Positions 4,988-6,646 of a stretch of DNA of 6,646 bases are shown here, in pieces. The notes under the pieces were generated by a model, which saw only the letters and a list, made by a program, of their open reading frames with translations, did no database searches and was not told where the DNA came from. Every line of letters starts with the position of its first letter. The first letter of the stretch is position 1. Source of the DNA: Lachnospiraceae bacterium (GTDB taxonomy: Bacteria; Bacillota; Clostridia; Lachnospirales; Lachnospiraceae); contig CAAEEI010000220.1 of the NCBI GenBank assembly GCA_900754855.1, positions 1 through 6,646 on the forward strand, given 5' to 3'. The translations under genes were made by a program, and so were the position numbers.

Positions 4988-5969
4988 ATGGACAAAAAGA
5001 TTTCTGCTGCTTGCCGTCATATTCTGCCTCGCCGGAGGCATTTTACTGACCATCGGTTTTGTGTCCGGCGGTCCGGAATTTGTCACTTCCACCAATCTTA
5101 ATACCATGCAGCCATTTAAGAAAGAAGAACGGAATAACCTGCGCCAGAAAGAAGTGAATCTGGAAGCATTTACCCGTCTGCACATTGATCTGGAAGACAG
5201 AGATCTCACGATTCGACCTTCCGATGACGCTTCCGCACACCTGACTTATACCTGTAATCCCGAAGCCACGGCGGATACCGTTACCTGTACAACCAAGGAG
5301 AATACCCTTTATCTTTCTGACCATGCCTCCGGGACTTCCGGCGCTTTTTTCCACATTGATTATTCTTTTCTGACCGAGCTTTTTGGCAACGGACGAAAAG
5401 AAATCCTCAATAAAGATACCGTCACCCTCTATCTTCCTGCACAGCAGCTTCTGGAAGATACCGCCATCTGTCTGGGCGACGGAGATCTGCGGCTAAACGG
5501 CTTGCAGACGAAAAAACTCCATACGGAATTAACCTACGGGGATCTGCACCTTTCCAAAAGCAGCGCCGAGCACTGTACGATCACGCTGGGCGATGGAGAT
5601 GGTCTGATCGAAGAACTTTCCAGCAAAAATGCCCGATTTACTTTTACTTATGGCGATCTTACCCTGAAAGACTCTTCTCTGGAAAACATAACCGCTTCCC
5701 TTTCCGACGGAGACGTCACGGCGGAAAACACCCGGTTTAGCGGAAAAGGAAATTTCCAGTTATCTTACGGCGACGCCTGTTTTCTTCTGACCGATGAGCA
5801 AAAAGATTCCCTTTCACTGGATCTGTCCACGGCCCTTGGTTCTCTTTCCGCCCCGGATGCCGGACAGCAGTACACCGACACCGACAGCAGTCGCTATACC
5901 CGAACAGGTCTGCAGCCGGGACAAAAATTGACCATCCATTGTTATGACGGGGATATTTCCCTGCAATGA
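4980..5969 (+). CDS. DUF4097-family membrane-anchored beta-repeat protein
   Basis: A 329-residue protein, basic at the start (MRKWTKR), with one hydrophobic segment at 8-28 and the rest probably outside the cell. Cys16 lies in the core but lacks a lipobox, so this is a membrane anchor or signal peptide, not a lipoprotein. The body is a DUF4097 adhesin-like fold, predicted as a beta-solenoid. Gly-Asp pairs recur at 168, 187, 206, 225, 244 and 264, a period of 19 (once 20) residues, and alternate between a G/S-D-G-D form and a Y-G-D form. A last YDGDISL (322-328) ends the chain. A non-repetitive region (about 58-155) precedes the repeats. AGGAGG (4966-4971) is eight bases before the ATG, and the start lies inside the DUF1700 gene. 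It is likely the output or sensor of the PadR/DUF1700 module at the envelope; its ligand is unknown. Confidence 0.88.
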   Translation: MRKWTKRFLLLAVIFCLAGGILLTIGFVSGGPEFVTSTNLNTMQPFKKEERNNLRQKEVNLEAFTRLHIDLEDRDLTIRPSDDASAHLTYTCNPEATADTVTCTTKENTLYLSDHASGTSGAFFHIDYSFLTELFGNGRKEILNKDTVTLYLPAQQLLEDTAICLGDGDLRLNGLQTKKLHTELTYGDLHLSKSSAEHCTITLGDGDGLIEELSSKNARFTFTYGDLTLKDSSLENITASLSDGDVTAENTRFSGKGNFQLSYGDACFLLTDEQKDSLSLDLSTALGSLSAPDAGQQYTDTDSSRYTRTGLQPGQKLTIHCYDGDISLQ

Positions 5970-6065
5970 TTGTCTCTTTCCCTGCCTGTGCAGGATGGTT
6001 TGTCACCTTATCCCACCGGGATGAATATCATAATGCAGGAAACTTTTATAGAAAGGACTGTCATT
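5970..6065. promoter_or_regulatory. Gap before feoA, promoter not clearly identified
   Basis: These 96 bases separate the DUF4097 gene from feoA. They hold a small hairpin, CCTGC (5981-5985) with GCAGG (5990-5994), without a T-run, so it is a poor terminator. TTGTCA at 6000-6005 resembles a -35 box, but the good -10 match TATCAT (6026-6031) is 20 bases away. The best 7-1-7 Fur-like alignment (about 6022-6036) is weak. How feoA is transcribed, and whether it responds to iron, cannot be decided here. Confidence 0.35.
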
Positions 6066-6341
6066 ATGTCTGCATCCTTTTGTTTAAATGATCTTTGTCC
6101 AGGTCAACAGGCAACGGTTACCCGGCTGACTGTCAATGGCGAAATGCGAAGGCGATTACTGGACATCGGCCTTACGCCCAATACCTGTGTCCGTTGTCTC
6201 GGACGAAGCCCGCTGGGCGATCCTTCCGCTTTTTTCATCCGCGGCGCAGTGATTGCGCTGCGCCGCCGGGATTGTCAAAATATCCACATAAAAACAGCGG
6301 AGCAAAACAGCAAAAATAACCACGAGACTTTGGAGGAATAA
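6066..6341 (+). CDS. feoA: Ferrous iron transport protein FeoA
   Basis: A 91-residue cytoplasmic SH3-like protein that assists the FeoB iron permease. The family pattern is clear: LNDLCPGQQATVTRL (7-21), then GEMRRRLLDIGLTPNTCV (25-42) with the RRRLLDIG core, SPLGDPSAFFIRG (48-60) and the ending IALRRRDCQNIHI (63-75). The start at 6066 is chosen because AAAGGA (6052-6057) is eight bases upstream and the FeoA domain begins directly after it. The frame is open back to 5970, but the extra 32 residues are not FeoA-like. The tail after residue 76 is polar and probably disordered. feoB begins three bases after the stop, so the two form an operon. Confidence 0.94.
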   Translation: MSASFCLNDLCPGQQATVTRLTVNGEMRRRLLDIGLTPNTCVRCLGRSPLGDPSAFFIRGAVIALRRRDCQNIHIKTAEQNSKNNHETLEE

Positions 6342-6344
6342 ATC

Positions 6345-6646
6345 ATGGGACTGACCAACGCTGCCGTAGGATTACATGCCCTGGATTCCGGACTGACCAT
6401 TGAAAAACGGTCGCCGGAAGACAAAGTGATTGCCTTAGCCGGGAATCCCAATGTGGGAAAAAGCACAATCTTCAACGCCCTCACCGGAATGAATCAGCAC
6501 ACCGGCAACTGGCCGGGCAAAACGGTCACCAATGCGCAGGGATTTTGTTCTTCTGAGAAAAATTCTTATGTTCTGGTCGATATTCCCGGAACATATTCCC
6601 TTATGGCCCATTCGGCCGAGGAAGAAATTGCCCGGAATTTTCTCTG
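6345..6646 (+). CDS. feoB: Ferrous iron transporter FeoB, N-terminal GTPase part (3' end outside window)
   Basis: The first 100 codons of FeoB, the membrane permease for Fe(II) with an N-terminal G-domain. Visible are G1 GNPNVGKST (33-41), the switch region with HTGNWPGKTV (52-61), including the G2 threonine, and G3 DIPGTYSL (79-86). A leader of about 27 residues, ending in SPEDKVIALA, comes before the G-domain, as in many Clostridia. GGAGG (6332-6336) overlaps the end of feoA and lies eight bases before the ATG. The remaining G-domain motifs, the helical spacer and the membrane domain lie beyond the window, so intactness cannot be judged. Confidence 0.96.
   Translation, partial: MGLTNAAVGLHALDSGLTIEKRSPEDKVIALAGNPNVGKSTIFNALTGMNQHTGNWPGKTVTNAQGFCSSEKNSYVLVDIPGTYSLMAHSAEEEIARNFL

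Noticed and set aside
5013..5030. Lipoprotein signal with Cys16 in the DUF4097 protein
   Set aside because: The residues before it are VIF, not a lipobox with a small residue at -1; treated as a membrane anchor.
5981..5994. Terminator after the DUF4097 gene
   Set aside because: Stem of only five pairs with no T-run after it.
6022..6036. Fur box before feoA
   Set aside because: Only about four of seven symmetrical pairs fit a 7-1-7 arrangement, within chance for this base composition.
5970..6065. FeoA extended upstream by 32 codons
   Set aside because: The extra residues are not FeoA-like, and AAAGGA is correctly placed for the ATG at 6066.

Overview
The window looks like a chromosomal segment of a low-to-mid GC Gram-positive anaerobe of the class Clostridia, most likely Lachnospiraceae. 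This is inferred from strong AGGAGG-type ribosome binding sites before every gene, sigmaA-type promoters, the PadR/DUF1700/DUF4097 set, and a FeoB N-terminus with the short leader usual in that group. No rRNA, tRNA, insertion sequence, CRISPR array or phage gene is visible. Nothing suggests recent transfer.

Left part, minus strand (1-2185): a YtrA-type GntR repressor, an ABC ATPase and an ABC-2 type permease (cut by the window edge) form one operon. Neighbouring genes overlap by 4 and 26 bases. The operon is read from a textbook promoter (TTGACA, 17 bases, TATACT). A 33-base near-perfect palindrome covers the -10 box and transcript start and contains the half-sites AGTGTA and TACACT exactly 13 bases apart. 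This is most easily read as an autoregulated, inducer-responsive envelope ABC transporter. Upstream of it, on the same strand, is a single AlkD-family DNA glycosylase gene (2221-2925) with its own extended -10 promoter.

Middle, plus strand (3136-3934): transcribed away from alkD is a secreted lipoprotein with two tandem PepSY domains, ending at a very strong intrinsic terminator.

Right part, plus strand (3938-5969): only a few bases after that terminator begins the promoter of a second self-contained regulatory operon, padR, a DUF1700 (HAAS-like) membrane protein, and a DUF4097 membrane-anchored beta-repeat protein, with overlapping reading frames (4 and 8 bases). The promoter carries an AT-only palindrome at the predicted transcript start. 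The leader then holds a compact GC-rich structure made of three inverted repeats just before the padR ribosome binding site. The DUF4097 protein has a striking 19-residue repeat alternating between two versions.

Far right, plus strand (6066-6646): feoA and the first 100 codons of feoB, the ferrous iron uptake system.

Together the window is mainly an envelope-sensing neighbourhood: two repressor-controlled membrane modules plus a PepSY lipoprotein, flanked by DNA repair and iron uptake. The most interesting parts are the padR leader structure and the alternating repeat protein it controls.
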